From Flavobacteriales bacterium UBA1112 (GTDB lineage: Bacteria; Bacteroidota; Bacteroidia; Flavobacteriales_D; Sanyastnellaceae), in contig DCBH01000076.1 in NCBI GenBank assembly GCA_002313415.1, positions 32,340 to 63,625 on the forward strand: DNA of 31,286 bases. The letters run 5' to 3'. This document shows positions 30,984 through 31,286 of the stretch, in pieces. Made by a program: the position numbers and the translations under genes. Position 1 is the stretch's first letter. Each line of letters opens with the position of its first letter. The notes beneath the pieces were generated by a model. That model searched no databases. It was not told the DNA's origin and saw nothing but the letters and a program-made list of their open reading frames with translations.

Positions 30984-31012
30984 ATCACAAAGAGTTCTAG
31001 TATCGTTCTCTG

Positions 31013-31201
31013 TTACGCCTCATCGCGTTCCATCACCACCTTTCCTTTGTAGTACAGCTTTCCTTCATGCCAGTGCGCACGGTGGAACATGTGAGGTTGG
31101 CCTGTGGTGGGACATGTGCTGACGTTCGCTGCAGAGAGTGCGTCGTGGGTACGGCGTTTCCGCGTACGTGTTTTGCTTTGTCGTCTTTTGGGATGTGCCA
31201 T
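31013..31201 (-). CDS. rpmF: 50S ribosomal protein L32
   Basis: The 62-residue protein opens MAHPKRRQSKTRTRKRRTHD, the standard L32 N terminus. It continues ANVSTCPTTGQPHMFHRAHWHEGKLYYKGKVV. Only one cysteine is present, so the zinc-ribbon of C+ L32 proteins is absent; I recall the same in other Bacteroidota. It sits in the large ribosomal subunit. It lies 6 bp after the DUF177 gene, the classic pair, and is followed by a strong terminator. Confidence 0.96.
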   Translation of the reverse strand: MAHPKRRQSKTRTRKRRTHDALSAANVSTCPTTGQPHMFHRAHWHEGKLYYKGKVVMERDEA

Positions 31202-31207
31202 AGTGCG

Positions 31208-31286
31208 TTAGTTGTCAAGTCCTTTTAATGCTGCCCAGCGCGGGTCGATGTCATCTGCTTTGTTTCCTTCATCTTGGGAAGAGTCT
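31208..31286 (-). CDS. DUF177 (YceD-like) protein, C-terminal end only
   Basis: Only the last ~25 codons are in the window; the 5' part lies beyond the right edge. The visible tail is DSSQDEGNKADDIDPRWAAL followed by KGLDN and a TAA stop. The DPRWAAL motif close to the C terminus is the DUF177 signature, and the position directly before rpmF is the conserved one. The E. coli homologue, YceD, has been linked to 23S rRNA accumulation in some bacteria; here function is inferred by family only. Confidence 0.75.
   Translation of the reverse strand, partial: DSSQDEGNKADDIDPRWAALKGLDN

Noticed and set aside
1..31286. Mobile elements, phage genes, CRISPR arrays, toxin-antitoxin pairs, tRNA or rRNA genes
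   Set aside because: I found no transposase, integrase, repeat array, paired small toxin/antitoxin genes or RNA gene; all long frames are accounted for by housekeeping or conserved Bacteroidota families.

Overview
The window is an ordinary, gene-dense bacterial chromosome segment (37 genes, no gap above 300 bp) from a member of the Bacteroidota, probably a Flavobacteriales-like lineage with a moderate GC content. The evidence is the DUF177-rpmF-fabH-accB-accC order, the panD-flippase pair, DUF2795 and DUF3109 proteins, an OmpA protein with PD40 repeats, a single-cysteine L32, kynurenine 3-monooxygenase, and promoters of the Bacteroidota type (TTG, 18-19 nt, TAnnTTTG) with almost no Shine-Dalgarno sequences. 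A genus cannot be given from the sequence alone. I see no insertion sequence, phage, CRISPR array, tRNA or rRNA, and no obvious novel multi-gene system.

Layout. 1-473: 5' part of an exported, probably outer-membrane protein (-). 588-3269: dTDP-4-dehydrorhamnose reductase-like and phosphohexomutase genes (+), overlapping at the 3' end with a CvpA-like gene (-). 3813-5614: GNAT acetyltransferase and aspartate kinase (+), closed by a hairpin terminator. 5882-6740: DUF2795 and a PduO-type cobalamin adenosyltransferase (-). 6780-10200: dCMP deaminase, S41 protease, superoxide dismutase and IspD (+). 10204-11178: CPBP membrane protease (-). 11202-12230: DusB (+). 12227-17974: a seven-gene minus-strand run (SDR, gdhA, 4-TM protein, cytochrome c, hflX, rbfA, LolC/E-like permease). 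18008-18403: methylmalonyl-CoA epimerase (+). 18405-24065: a five-gene minus-strand run (radical SAM/SPASM, flippase-like protein, Cys/Met PLP enzyme, kynurenine 3-monooxygenase, envelope protein). 24100-27863: DUF3109, OmpA/PD40, panD, second flippase-like protein, rfaE2 (+). 27925-31286: accC, accB, fabH, then rpmF and the end of a DUF177 gene (-).

How the genes fit together. Most are housekeeping: fatty-acid initiation (accB, accC, fabH), translation and ribosome maturation (rpmF, rbfA, hflX, dusB), isoprenoid, pantothenate, aspartate-family and sulfur amino-acid metabolism, nitrogen assimilation (gdhA), and envelope sugars and export. The adenosyltransferase and the epimerase together imply B12-dependent methylmalonyl-CoA metabolism, with the mutase outside the window.

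The most interesting signal is regulatory. At least six start codons are preceded, at 4-5 nt, by a TAnnTT(T/C)G box, and several more by near matches, which suggests leaderless or near-leaderless transcripts. Genes with longer leaders (sod, DUF2795) instead show a full two-box promoter. Also notable are a short-chain dehydrogenase whose catalytic Tyr and Lys are replaced, and a radical SAM/SPASM enzyme of unknown substrate beside a flippase-like protein.
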